From the NCBI GenBank assembly GCA_017391675.1, contig JAFOXR010000028.1, forward strand, positions 1 through 47,871: a stretch of DNA of 47,871 nt, in the 5' to 3' direction. Below are positions 15,957 through 23,847 of this stretch, one piece after another (position 1 is the first letter of the stretch; each line of letters starts with the position of its first letter). The position numbers and the translations under genes were made by a program. The notes beneath the pieces are model-generated. The model saw nothing but the letters and a program-made list of their open reading frames with translations. It was not told the origin of the DNA and did not search any database. Origin of the DNA: Muribaculaceae bacterium. Lineage in GTDB: Bacteria > Bacteroidota > Bacteroidia > Bacteroidales > Muribaculaceae.

Positions 15957-17111
15957 TCACATTTTCTTTCGGTTAAGTATAAATGCCAGAAATAAATACA
16001 CGACAGATTGAATCCACAGCATTATATATGGTGTGCTTTGCTGTGCCAGGGTTGCTCCGGCGGTGTTGAGTCCCACATAACCAGTAACGCCCCATGTTGA
16101 TGGCAAGCAGTCTCCTGCCAGTCGCCACAATTCGGGCATTGCATACCTAGGCCACGACACCCCCGACAAGAAGATAAAGACTATCGAGGTGAAAACAAAC
16201 ACCAGGAATGTGGATTCTCTATCGGGCACAAATGCCTGAATGGTCATGCCAAAGAATATCACAGCCAACAATAACGGCACAAAGAACACCGCAATGTCAA
16301 CCACACTGCCATTCATCGGGAAAGAGAATATAATAGGAACGAAATGCAGCACAAATATCGACGGTACTATCATTATAGTAAAATAGCACAATGCCCTGCC
16401 TATTACCGAGCTCAACGCACCTGCATCAACCAACAGAGGGTCTTTCCCTCCGTTACGCAAAGCACGCTCCCTTGACGATGCCCCAAGAAAACATATAGCT
16501 AGAATGATGCTCTGCTGAAGTATCAGCACAAGTATCCCGGGAAGAACTGCCGATGCTAGTCCTTGCGACACATTCCCGATGGGCTCCAGTTTGTAGGGAA
16601 TTGGCATACCGGCCGACTGCTGAGGCATGACGCTCAGTTCTGCTATGCGTTCGGCCTGCACCTTTGCACCCATTTCGCCTGCAACCGAGGTCACTGCCAT
16701 CAGCACGCTCTTATACCGCAACAGCAGGCTCATGTCGCAGAACACCTCAACGACAGCGGTCTCGCCCCTACCCACACTGCGGGAGAAGTCCTCAGGGAAA
16801 TGCACCACAGCATAGCATTCTTTCTCTGCCATAGCCCGGCGGGCTTCCGGCATACTGGAAGCATAACCCTTCACCTCTACATATTGCGATGCATCAAGGT
16901 GGCGGGCATACTCACGGCTCATTCCTGTGCGGCTGTCGTCAACCACCACTACGGGAACATCTCTTGCCAACTCGGGATTATAGATTGCCGAATACACTAT
17001 AGGGTAGGCAAACGGAAGAAACAGAAAGAATATCATCACACCGAGGTCGGCATAAACTACGCCGAACTCGTGCTTCCATGTGCGGTACATATCGGATATA
17101 AACTTCTTCAT
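15957..17111 (-). CDS. ABC-2 type permease (YhhJ/YbhR-like), second copy
   Basis: A 384-residue inner-membrane protein with an N-terminal membrane helix (MIFFLFLPFAYPIVYSAIY) and a large periplasmic domain (~40-190; VVVVDDSRTGMSREYARHL). At least five helices follow in the C-terminal half. This is the ABC2_membrane_3 layout of drug and lipid efflux permeases. An ATG at 17135 would overlap the upstream gene by 11 bp. The ATG at 17111 is preferred because AAGGTG lies 5 nt before it and the frame then begins MKKFISDMYRTWKHEFG. It is last in a tolC-hlyD-permease-permease operon. It probably heterodimerises with its neighbour, but no ATPase gene is beside it. Confidence 0.88.
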   Translation of the reverse strand: MKKFISDMYRTWKHEFGVVYADLGVMIFFLFLPFAYPIVYSAIYNPELARDVPVVVVDDSRTGMSREYARHLDASQYVEVKGYASSMPEARRAMAEKECYAVVHFPEDFSRSVGRGETAVVEVFCDMSLLLRYKSVLMAVTSVAGEMGAKVQAERIAELSVMPQQSAGMPIPYKLEPIGNVSQGLASAVLPGILVLILQQSIILAICFLGASSRERALRNGGKDPLLVDAGALSSVIGRALCYFTIMIVPSIFVLHFVPIIFSFPMNGSVVDIAVFFVPLLLAVIFFGMTIQAFVPDRESTFLVFVFTSIVFIFLSGVSWPRYAMPELWRLAGDCLPSTWGVTGYVGLNTAGATLAQQSTPYIMLWIQSVVYLFLAFILNRKKM

Positions 17112-17124
17112 ATCACCTTGTGCA

Positions 17125-18303
17125 TTAAGGAACATATACTACCGGCTTGGTCATCGCCTTCTTCAACCTCGGAAGGAATGCAACCGAAACCAAAGGGAAT
17201 ACCAGCAACGCGGCATAATAATAACGGGAGAACACAAAGCCCAGTCCATTCAATGCCTGATCGGCATAAATCAGAAAATAATACCTCACAGGCAATATAT
17301 AGCTGAATACAGCCAATCCTGGGTACATATCCTCCACTGGAAACGAATAGCCTCCCAATGAGAACGCCAGCATTCCCACAAGTGAACACACCGACAGAGA
17401 ATACCTGGGATTCGGCAATACCGAACACACTACAACGGCAAATGACTGAGTGGCTATAACCAGCAGCGACATAGCCAGAAGCATGGTCCACATTTCTCCA
17501 TTCATCGGAAATTCGACTATACCATAGAATATTACTTGCATTATCCAGCCCACCAGAGTAAACAGCACTGCTACGGGGAACAGTTTGCCGAATAAAGCTA
17601 TCGCAATTGAGCCACCGCCTGCAGCGATCCATTCGCGAGAAGTACGATGCTTCACTTCAGTTGTTATCACATAGCAGGTCACAAGCATCACCATAAGAGC
17701 AAGTGCCCCAGGCGCAAACGAATTAACAAGATACACTCCATAGTTCATTGTAGGGTTGCCAAGCAAATGCACTTTATTGACAAAGGGCTGCAACGCAGGT
17801 TCTATCCTTATTTCAGGAACGCCCTCGCCCTGCAGCATTCCCTGGATTAAAGCCCCATTAGCCAGCATCGACATTGTAGTGAACCCTTTCACGAGCAACG
17901 AGCCAGGAACGATATAGCCGAAATTGATATAATAGGTCAATTCCGGGTGCCGTCCCGACAGCGATTCGCGACCGAACCCTTCGGGTATCATAAAGAAGCC
18001 CATAATCTTGTCCTGTTTCACATAATCCATAGCTTCGGCATAGCTATCCAGTTTGTAGCATATATCCACTTGCTGCATGCTTCCCAGTGTGCGAATAAGC
18101 GAGCGCGATGCATCGCTGTGGTCAAGGTCCACTACGGCACTCGGCACATGCTCAGCCACGCCTTCGTCCATTAACGACAGCAGAAAAGCAGCAGTGCCTA
18201 GCGGTATCGCCACTATACACAGCAGGTAGAATACTGGACGCTGTGCCAAAGTAAGGCAGCCCCTTCTCACCGATGCGGCTATGTAACTTATAAGCCTTTT
18301 CAT
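17125..18303 (-). CDS. ABC-2 type permease (YhhJ/YbhS-like), first copy
   Basis: A 392-residue inner-membrane permease with the same architecture as its downstream partner. There is one N-terminal helix (YLLCIVAIPLGTAAFLL), a periplasmic domain (~45-195; PSAVVDLDHSDASRSLIRTL) and a C-terminal block of five helices. The paired VVDLDHSDAS and VVDDSRTGMS segments show that the two permeases are diverged copies. It starts 63 bp after hlyD and ends 13 bp before the second permease. Substrates of such tripartite pumps include drugs, bile acids and lipids; none can be assigned here. Confidence 0.9.
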   Translation of the reverse strand: MKRLISYIAASVRRGCLTLAQRPVFYLLCIVAIPLGTAAFLLSLMDEGVAEHVPSAVVDLDHSDASRSLIRTLGSMQQVDICYKLDSYAEAMDYVKQDKIMGFFMIPEGFGRESLSGRHPELTYYINFGYIVPGSLLVKGFTTMSMLANGALIQGMLQGEGVPEIRIEPALQPFVNKVHLLGNPTMNYGVYLVNSFAPGALALMVMLVTCYVITTEVKHRTSREWIAAGGGSIAIALFGKLFPVAVLFTLVGWIMQVIFYGIVEFPMNGEMWTMLLAMSLLVIATQSFAVVVCSVLPNPRYSLSVCSLVGMLAFSLGGYSFPVEDMYPGLAVFSYILPVRYYFLIYADQALNGLGFVFSRYYYAALLVFPLVSVAFLPRLKKAMTKPVVYVP

Positions 18304-18366
18304 AATCTCACACGATTATACAGTTCCATGCAGGCATTCATCGCATTACATCAACAGTTGCAAACC

Positions 18367-19380
18367 TTAATCATCGGCAAGCAGAACACTCATTCCCGGG
18401 CGAAGGTTCTCAACACGCTCATCGGGGCGAGCCTTCACCTCAAATGTGCGGCTATCATATTCTCCTGCAGCCTTTGTCGCGCTCCACACTGCATAGTCAC
18501 CCATGTCACGGATATAGAATATACGCGCATTCACCTCCTTCATGTCCAGACCAGGTATTTTCACGCTTATCTCCTTGCCCATATTAAGTTTATTGAGCAT
18601 CTCTTCCCTCACATTGAAAGTGATCCACATATCGTCAATTTTCAGCACATTCATTATTGGTGTTCCGGCTGCTACCAGTTCGCCCACATTAGGATAAATG
18701 TCCGAAATTTCACCGTCGCAAGGTGCTACAAGATACTGGTCTTCAAGAATTGATTCCACTTCCATCACGCTCCCCACCGCTGCGTTCTTCATTGCAAGGG
18801 CTGCCTGCTTGTCTTCCTTCTGTGCACCTTCAACAGCCATATCATACTGCGATTTTGCTGCAGCTTCCTGTGCAGCAGCCGCACTATAGGCTGCCTGAGC
18901 CTCATCACGCTTCTGCTCCGACACCACTCCTTGCTTGTAAAGATTTTCCATGCGGTCGTAGGTTTTCTTTGCTATCGTGTGTGCCGCCTGAGCCTGGAAC
19001 CATAAATCCCGAGCAGAATTTATAACCTGTACTCTTGCTCCAGCATCAACCTTACGGTTCTGCGCCGATGCGGCATCTTCCATTGACTTTGCCTGATACA
19101 GTTTGGCATCTACAGTCGAAGAATAGATGTGAACAAGCGTGTCGCCGCTCTTCACCCTATCCCCTTCCTGCACAAAAAACTCTGCCACTCTGCCGGGTAA
19201 TTTACCCGACACGCGCACCGATGTAGCATCGGCTTGCCCCTGCACTTCCACACTAGCAGGCTTAATTAGAAACATGCCTGCAATGAACAGCAATAGCAGC
19301 ACTGCCACAAGTATGCCTAGAGCTGCAAGAAGACGGCGCTCTTCCCGTTCCATTTCCTTTTTATATTTAATATCTTCCAT
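18367..19380 (-). CDS. HlyD/EmrA-family membrane fusion protein
   Basis: A 337-residue periplasmic adaptor anchored by one N-terminal helix (LAALGILVAVLLLLFIAGMFLI). It has split lipoyl halves (VSGKLPGRVAEFFVQEGD and LVAPCDGEISDIYPNVGE) around a helical coiled-coil hairpin (~80-200) rich in Ala, Gln and Lys. A beta-barrel domain follows (MWITFNVREEMLNKL). It connects the inner-membrane permeases to the TolC channel. A TTG two codons upstream is possible, but the ATG at 19380 (MEDIKYKKEMERE) is preferred. The gap to tolC is 6 bp, so co-transcription is certain. Confidence 0.93.
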   Translation of the reverse strand: MEDIKYKKEMEREERRLLAALGILVAVLLLLFIAGMFLIKPASVEVQGQADATSVRVSGKLPGRVAEFFVQEGDRVKSGDTLVHIYSSTVDAKLYQAKSMEDAASAQNRKVDAGARVQVINSARDLWFQAQAAHTIAKKTYDRMENLYKQGVVSEQKRDEAQAAYSAAAAQEAAAKSQYDMAVEGAQKEDKQAALAMKNAAVGSVMEVESILEDQYLVAPCDGEISDIYPNVGELVAAGTPIMNVLKIDDMWITFNVREEMLNKLNMGKEISVKIPGLDMKEVNARIFYIRDMGDYAVWSATKAAGEYDSRTFEVKARPDERVENLRPGMSVLLADD

Positions 19381-19386
19381 AATCAA

Positions 19387-20823
19387 TTATTTTTCTTCCA
19401 CATTCAACTTTCCCAACACTTTATCCAGATAAACTTCGCATAGCCTCATGTCAATAGCTGCATCAATGGTCTCCGACTGCGACTTGAGCCAAGCCGTTTG
19501 TGCCTCCATTACATTCTCGGCAGGCAGCACTCCTTCCCGGAAACCAGCCATCGCCATGCGCAGATTCTCTTCGGCCTTCTCGCGATTAAGCCTCATCACC
19601 TTGTAGTTCTTTGCCGCCTCGCTCATCTTGTATGATGCCTGACTCACTTGGAGTGCGATTTTGTCCTTAGCATCGGCCAACTGCAAGCGGCTTATCACGG
19701 CATCGCTTTTAGCGGCCCTGTACTTATTGTAATTGCTGCCCCAGTGCCACAATGGTATCTTCACCATTGCACCCACGCTGAACATTCCGCCAAACTCATT
19801 CTTGAATCCGTTGAACGAGTTGGGATTGGTAACGCTGTATGCTCCCACTATCGCAACCTGCGGCAGCATTGACGCGCGCTCAGTCTTTGCCTTCTGCTCG
19901 TATATGTCAACAGCCAGTTCAAGTGCCTTTACATCTTTCCTGCTGGCATACACATCGCTCATGCTGTAGGTCGCAGGGACCGTTTCGGTTACCGTATCTT
20001 CCTTGTCCTCATCTTCAAGTGTGAAAAGCGTATTTACTGGCATTCCACACTGCTGAGCCAGGAGCATTCTTGCAAGAGCCAGACCGTTTTCCACCTTTAC
20101 CATATCTACACTTGCTTCATTAAGTTTCACTGCCACGCTCAGTGCGTCCGATTTCGTTGCCACACCTTGCTCAAGCATCGCATTCACATTCTGATTAAGC
20201 GTATCAAGCAACGCCACATAACTGCGGGCAAGTTTTTCCTTAGCCTTAAGCGATACTACTTGCCAATAGGCTGCATCTACATTATACACCACCTCTTCGG
20301 CCGCCATATCCCTTTCCAATACGGCAAGCGACTCGGCATATCGGGCTATTTTATTCAGAGCCCGTATCTTTCCGCCCATAAAAACCGGCTGGGTGAGAGT
20401 AACAGCTCCGGCAAACACATTGTGTATGTCATATGTGAGAGCACTTTTAGGCAGCAACGCCACTTGGCTAGGGACAGGCTGCCCATTCACTACTACCGGA
20501 GCGCCTTGGGGATCGGTAACAATATTGTAGTTATACTTTCCCGTAGCTGCATCAAAACTCTTTGTGGGCAGCATTGCATCATGCTCGATAAGCGCCAGTT
20601 GCTTCTGGTTGTATACATAGCTGCCTTCAAAATCCAATGACGGCAAATAGGCTGCAGTAGCCGATTTCTTCTGATATCCGGCACGCTTCACCTTCTCACC
20701 AGTAATAAGCAGCTGCTTATTATGGGACAACGCCATGCGACGGCACGAATCCAAAGATACTGCCTCACTTGCACACATGGCCACAGGCAACCACAGCATT
20801 GCAAAAAACAGTTTTATTCGCAT
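19387..20823 (-). CDS. TolC-family outer-membrane efflux protein
   Basis: A 478-residue protein with a signal peptide (cleavage after MCASE or nearby). The two internally homologous OEP halves are long helices rich in Ala, Leu and Lys (residues ~30-230 and ~270-470), with short beta segments such as LDFEGSYVYN and AGAVTLTQPVFMGGKI. It forms the trimeric channel-tunnel for the HlyD/ABC-2 system encoded just downstream. It is first in the four-gene operon, with a -7 element at 20889-20896 and a small palindrome between promoter and start. Confidence 0.94.
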   Translation of the reverse strand: MRIKLFFAMLWLPVAMCASEAVSLDSCRRMALSHNKQLLITGEKVKRAGYQKKSATAAYLPSLDFEGSYVYNQKQLALIEHDAMLPTKSFDAATGKYNYNIVTDPQGAPVVVNGQPVPSQVALLPKSALTYDIHNVFAGAVTLTQPVFMGGKIRALNKIARYAESLAVLERDMAAEEVVYNVDAAYWQVVSLKAKEKLARSYVALLDTLNQNVNAMLEQGVATKSDALSVAVKLNEASVDMVKVENGLALARMLLAQQCGMPVNTLFTLEDEDKEDTVTETVPATYSMSDVYASRKDVKALELAVDIYEQKAKTERASMLPQVAIVGAYSVTNPNSFNGFKNEFGGMFSVGAMVKIPLWHWGSNYNKYRAAKSDAVISRLQLADAKDKIALQVSQASYKMSEAAKNYKVMRLNREKAEENLRMAMAGFREGVLPAENVMEAQTAWLKSQSETIDAAIDMRLCEVYLDKVLGKLNVEEK

Positions 20824-20864
20824 TGTATTATACTTGTTATACTATAACTATAAACAAAGATTCC

Positions 20865-20877
20865 GCAACTCGGTTGC
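20865..20877. promoter_or_regulatory. Candidate operator of the efflux operon
   Basis: The palindrome GCAAC-TCG-GTTGC lies just downstream of the tolC -7 element, at about the transcription start. The position suits repressor binding, but the site is short and no regulator gene is adjacent. Confidence 0.3.
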
Positions 20878-20888
20878 AGATTGAAATG

Positions 20889-20896
20889 CAAATATA
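20889..20896 (-). promoter_or_regulatory. -7 element of the tolC-hlyD-permease operon
   Basis: Minus strand TATATTTG, 66 nt before the tolC start codon. The -33 region is weak, which fits a regulated promoter. Confidence 0.5.
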
Positions 20897-20969
20897 AGTT
20901 ATCTCGAAAAAAAGTGTTCGGCTAGCATGACTCTTGGTTTACAAATAAGAGAATCGGGACAAAAAAATA

Positions 20970-20999
20970 AGGGTGAGCCAAGTTTTTTTGACTCACCCT
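20970..20999 (-). terminator. Terminator of the coiled-coil membrane protein gene
   Basis: An 11-bp stem (20970-20980 with 20989-20999, one G-U on the minus strand) with an 8-nt loop, followed by a minus-strand U-run (A-tract 20961-20967). Confidence 0.82.
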
Positions 21000-21032
21000 A
21001 TTTAGGCTTTTAAGAAAATCGTTTTCAGCATA

Positions 21033-21923
21033 TCATTTCATCATGAAACTGCGAGAACCCAGTCTATAATTGTCGGCAAAAACCTCAACTCGATACTCGC
21101 CTTGATTCAATGCCACATCTACATTCCAGTAGATTGTAACCTGCATTTCCTGACCGTCATATTCAATCTTCTTGCTATCGGTATAAGGCACATCGGCATC
21201 TTCAAATACAAATGTTCTGCCGCCACCAAGCAACGAACCTTCCGGATTGGTAATGCGCACGAACAGTTCTTTTTCTCCCACAGGAGTTGAGTTATTTGGA
21301 GAAATGGTGAAGGTAACCATCAACTGCTTTGCTTTCTTTATCTTCTTTTCGGTCTTGCCGTTCTTTTTCAAGCAAGTCAAGTTAAGATTGGTTATGTTCA
21401 TCTTCTCGGCAAGTTCCATGCGCTCTTCAAGATGAGCTGTCTTTTCTTGTGCAATATTCACTTGAGAAGCCAGTTTCTTGTTCTCGGTCTTTATCTGAAC
21501 ATTCTCGGCACGAAGACCTGCATTCTCCTTGTTCAACGAATCGATAATCGCAATATAATGACGCATAAGACCCTTAAGCGACTTTATTTCGTCCTGCAGT
21601 TCCTTTATGCGCTTATTGCTTGTAATCTTCTGCGTTTTCAACTCTGCAAGAAGCTTTTCAACCTTGCTCTTAGCCTCGGTGTACTTGTGCAGGATTGAAT
21701 CGTTCTTGATGAATTGGGTTTGGCTTTCTAGATTCTGATACTGAGTATTAAGGTTTTCATACTCCCCAGCCAACTGCAACTGCTGATTTTCAAGCTGGAG
21801 CAGTTCGTTAGCCTTTTCCATTTCATTATTGGATTTTACAATAGAAAACACAAAAAATACAAGCAAGAGCACAGCTGCCGCCGCGCCTGCTATTATCAGT
21901 TTCTTCTTAGTTTCCGGAGTCAT
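21033..21923 (-). CDS. Coiled-coil membrane-anchored protein, unknown function
   Basis: A 296-residue protein with three recognisable parts. These are an N-terminal membrane anchor (residues ~9-28, LIIAGAAAAVLLLVFFVFSI), a long coiled coil (~30-180; heptads rich in Leu, Glu, Lys and Asn) and a C-terminal beta-rich domain (~195-296, VTFTISPNNSTPVGEKELFV onward). The last part looks like an Ig-like or DUF-type periplasmic domain. The likely topology is N-in with the coiled coil in the periplasm. Similar anchor-plus-coil proteins in Bacteroidota are annotated only as hypothetical. It is a single gene with its own terminator. No enzymatic motif was seen. Confidence 0.75.
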   Translation of the reverse strand: MTPETKKKLIIAGAAAAVLLLVFFVFSIVKSNNEMEKANELLQLENQQLQLAGEYENLNTQYQNLESQTQFIKNDSILHKYTEAKSKVEKLLAELKTQKITSNKRIKELQDEIKSLKGLMRHYIAIIDSLNKENAGLRAENVQIKTENKKLASQVNIAQEKTAHLEERMELAEKMNITNLNLTCLKKNGKTEKKIKKAKQLMVTFTISPNNSTPVGEKELFVRITNPEGSLLGGGRTFVFEDADVPYTDSKKIEYDGQEMQVTIYWNVDVALNQGEYRVEVFADNYRLGSRSFMMK

Positions 21924-21996
21924 ATATTCTATTAATATATTTCGTGTATTTTAGTAAATTTTCCTTTTCGAGTGCAAACTTAAACAGAATTTTCCA

Positions 21997-22015
21997 CTTA
22001 ATCAACCGCTTAGCT
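21997..22015 (+). repeat. 19-bp direct repeat, copy 1
   Basis: CTTAATCAACCGCTTAGCT is identical to 22197-22215, exactly 200 bp apart. This copy is non-coding and lies downstream of the exported protein gene at 22071-22631. Confidence 0.85.
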
Positions 22016-22070
22016 ATAAAACTTCTTAAAACAGCCGTGCTTAAAGCGTGTGAGCGCAAGAGATCTGCAA

Positions 22071-22631
22071 TCAAATCTCATACAATTCGGCAGGCGATAC
22101 CGAAGGCGTCTTTATAGGCTTCGGCGGTGCATCTTTCTTCTGTATTTTCTGCTTTATCCTGGGCTTTTTCTCCTTAGCCTTCTCTTCTTTTAAACTCTTA
22201 ATCAACCGCTTAGCTTCCTTTTGCGAATCTCGGGTATAGTTTACTGTAACCTGAACGCCAAGCGAAGTTTTCTTAGACATCAGGTTATATATGTTTGCAG
22301 TAGAGCCGTCGGGCAAAGTACCTTCAAGACAGAATCCCTTGAATGAACCATTTTCATATTTGTAGGTGCGCGTGTCATACATATTATATCCCGATGCCGT
22401 TCGCTGCAAGTCGCGTTTCAAGAGGTCATCGTTTACCCCACTGGTACGCAACAGATGCACGATAAACGCCATATCCTGCCACACCATTTCCAATCGGTTA
22501 CGGGAATTGTAGGCAATACGGCCGCCCTCGGGAGCATCAAACACTATATCGCGTATCCAGCGGTATTCAGTTGCGCACAACGAACCAATAGCACACAACG
22601 CCAAAACCGCACTTATAATATACCTTTTCAT
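22071..22631 (-). CDS. Small exported protein, unknown function
   Basis: A 186-residue protein with a signal peptide (ISAVLALCAIGSLCA, cleavage near residue 20). The N-terminal ~115 residues of the mature part look globular (RWIRDIVFDAPEGGRIAYN, WQDMAFIVHLLRTSGV, GFCLEGTLPDGSTANIYNL). The C-terminal ~50 residues are a Lys/Pro-rich tail (KEEKAKEKKPRIKQKIQK, PPKPIKTPSVSP) that may bind cell wall or nucleic acid; this is inference. No family was recognised. The codons for AKRLIKS carry the second copy of a 19-bp repeat that recurs 200 bp downstream. A -7 element lies at 22662-22669. Confidence 0.7.
   Translation of the reverse strand: MKRYIISAVLALCAIGSLCATEYRWIRDIVFDAPEGGRIAYNSRNRLEMVWQDMAFIVHLLRTSGVNDDLLKRDLQRTASGYNMYDTRTYKYENGSFKGFCLEGTLPDGSTANIYNLMSKKTSLGVQVTVNYTRDSQKEAKRLIKSLKEEKAKEKKPRIKQKIQKKDAPPKPIKTPSVSPAELYEI
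22197..22215 (+). repeat. 19-bp direct repeat, copy 2
   Basis: Identical to 21997-22015. This copy is inside the coding sequence at 22071-22631. Confidence 0.85.
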
Positions 22632-22661
22632 CTCTTTTCTCTATTTACCGCCATAAAGGTA

Positions 22662-22669
22662 CAAAAATA
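22662..22669 (-). promoter_or_regulatory. -7 element for the small exported protein
   Basis: Minus strand TATTTTTG, 31 nt before the start codon; no clear -33 element. Confidence 0.4.
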
Positions 22670-22755
22670 TTCTCTGTTAGCTATCCTAAATCACACAGCA
22701 ACTCTAAATCTCCCCTAAAATAATAATGAAAACAGATGATTATTCTAAATGAGAA

Positions 22756-22790
22756 AGCCAACTTGTCCCCAATTCGAAGACAGGTTGGCT
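22756..22790. other. Isolated 12-bp hairpin in intergenic DNA
   Basis: AGCCAACTTGTC (22756-22767) pairs with GACAGGTTGGCT (22779-22790) with one G-U and an 11-nt loop. There is no good U-run on either side, and no gene ends next to it. The 263-bp gap 22632-22894 otherwise holds only the -7 element above and the tRNA terminator. Confidence 0.5.
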
Positions 22791-22861
22791 AACGATTCCA
22801 CCCTCACAAAATTCAATTAGGCTTTACAATTAGTGGATTATTTTCAAATGGCTATAAACAA

Positions 22862-22889
22862 AAAAGAGTTACATTTCTGTAACTCTTTT
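22862..22889 (-). terminator. Intrinsic terminator of tRNA-Pro(UGG)
   Basis: A perfect 12-bp stem (22862-22873 with 22878-22889) and a 4-nt loop. The stem's own A/U-rich end supplies the minus-strand U-run. Confidence 0.85.
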
Positions 22890-22894
22890 CTTCG

Positions 22895-22969
22895 TCGGGG
22901 TACCAGGATTCGAACCTGGGACCCCCTGCTCCCAAAGCAGGTGCGCTAACCGGACTGCGCTACACCCCG
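22895..22969 (-). tRNA. tRNA-Pro (anticodon UGG)
   Basis: A 75-nt cloverleaf with acceptor CGGGGTG/TACCCCG, anticodon stem CCTGC/GCAGG around loop TTTGGGA (anticodon TGG), and T-arm GGTTCGAATCC. No CCA is encoded. Confidence 0.95.
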
Positions 22970-22995
22970 ATTGCATTCTTTCGGAATTGCGAGTG

Positions 22996-23027
22996 CAAAG
23001 GTAAGCACTTTTATCCAATTCCGCAAA
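22996..23027 (-). promoter_or_regulatory. tRNA-Pro(UGG) promoter
   Basis: Minus strand TTTG (23027-23024), 20-nt spacer, TACCTTTG (23003-22996). The spacing is the same as at the tRNA-Leu promoter. Confidence 0.8.
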
Positions 23028-23107
23028 TTATTTTTTAAAAATATTTTCATTTTACCAGAAAAAACATTTTTTGCCGTTCTTTCCGCTATAAAAACGCTCA
23101 TGAATTG

Positions 23108-23845
23108 TCACAGATACGGATACTCAACCTTCCAAAGGAATAAGGCATTTCCTGGCATAGATGTACCTGCACTGCACCGGTCTTTCTTTTCGATAATCTC
23201 GCAAAACTCTTCAACCGATATCTTACCGCGGCCCACATCAACCAGAGTTCCCACTATCGCTCGCACCATGTTGCGCAAAAAGCGATCGGCTGTAATCGTG
23301 AACACCCATTGTTCGCCTTCCTGCTCCCATCTTGCATAAGTAATCCTGCAATTATTCGTAGCCACATCGGTATGCAGTTTAGAAAAACTGGTAAAGTCGG
23401 TATAATCAAGCAATCGCAATGCGGCCTCATTCATCTTGTCAAAATCCAGAGGAAACAGGGCTCTCCAACTAAATGGATACAGAAAAGGAGACTTGCTAGT
23501 GTGAACAAAGTATTTATAGGTGCGGGCAGTAGCATCAAATCGGGCATGCGCATCGTCATGCACACTAATGATATCATGCACTGCTATATCTTTTCCAAGA
23601 ATGCTGTTAAGTTTGGAAACAAGAGCGGGCACATCGGCAATAGGCTCTCCCACATCAAAATGAGCAAACATCACAGCCGCATTCACACCGGCATCGGTAC
23701 GCCCGGCTCCGGTAACAGCCACAGGCTTGCGCAGAGCCATCGACATGGCCTTTTCCACGCATTCCTGCACCGATACCGCATTGGGCTGTGACTGCCACCC
23801 ATGGTAGCCAGCACCATTATAAGCCAGTTTCACGAAGTAACGCAT
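23108..23845 (-). CDS. truA: tRNA pseudouridine(38-40) synthase
   Basis: A 245-residue cytosolic enzyme that makes pseudouridine at positions 38-40 of the tRNA anticodon arm. The catalytic Asp is Asp51 in [11 protein letters not shown]. The N-terminal [13 protein letters not shown], the central [12 protein letters not shown] and the C-terminal [19 protein letters not shown] segment are typical of TruA. Length is normal. It starts 2 bp after the speA stop codon, so it is in an operon with speA. Confidence 0.96.
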   Translation of the reverse strand: MRYFVKLAYNGAGYHGWQSQPNAVSVQECVEKAMSMALRKPVAVTGAGRTDAGVNAAVMFAHFDVGEPIADVPALVSKLNSILGKDIAVHDIISVHDDAHARFDATARTYKYFVHTSKSPFLYPFSWRALFPLDFDKMNEAALRLLDYTDFTSFSKLHTDVATNNCRITYARWEQEGEQWVFTITADRFLRNMVRAIVGTLVDVGRGKISVEEFCEIIEKKDRCSAGTSMPGNALFLWKVEYPYL

Positions 23846-23847
23846 CG

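Noticed and set aside
16563-17306. 247-codon open frame on the plus strand
   Set aside because: It lies wholly opposite the two ABC-2 permease genes, has no hydrophobic or domain pattern and is rich in His and Cys as expected of a reverse-frame by-product.
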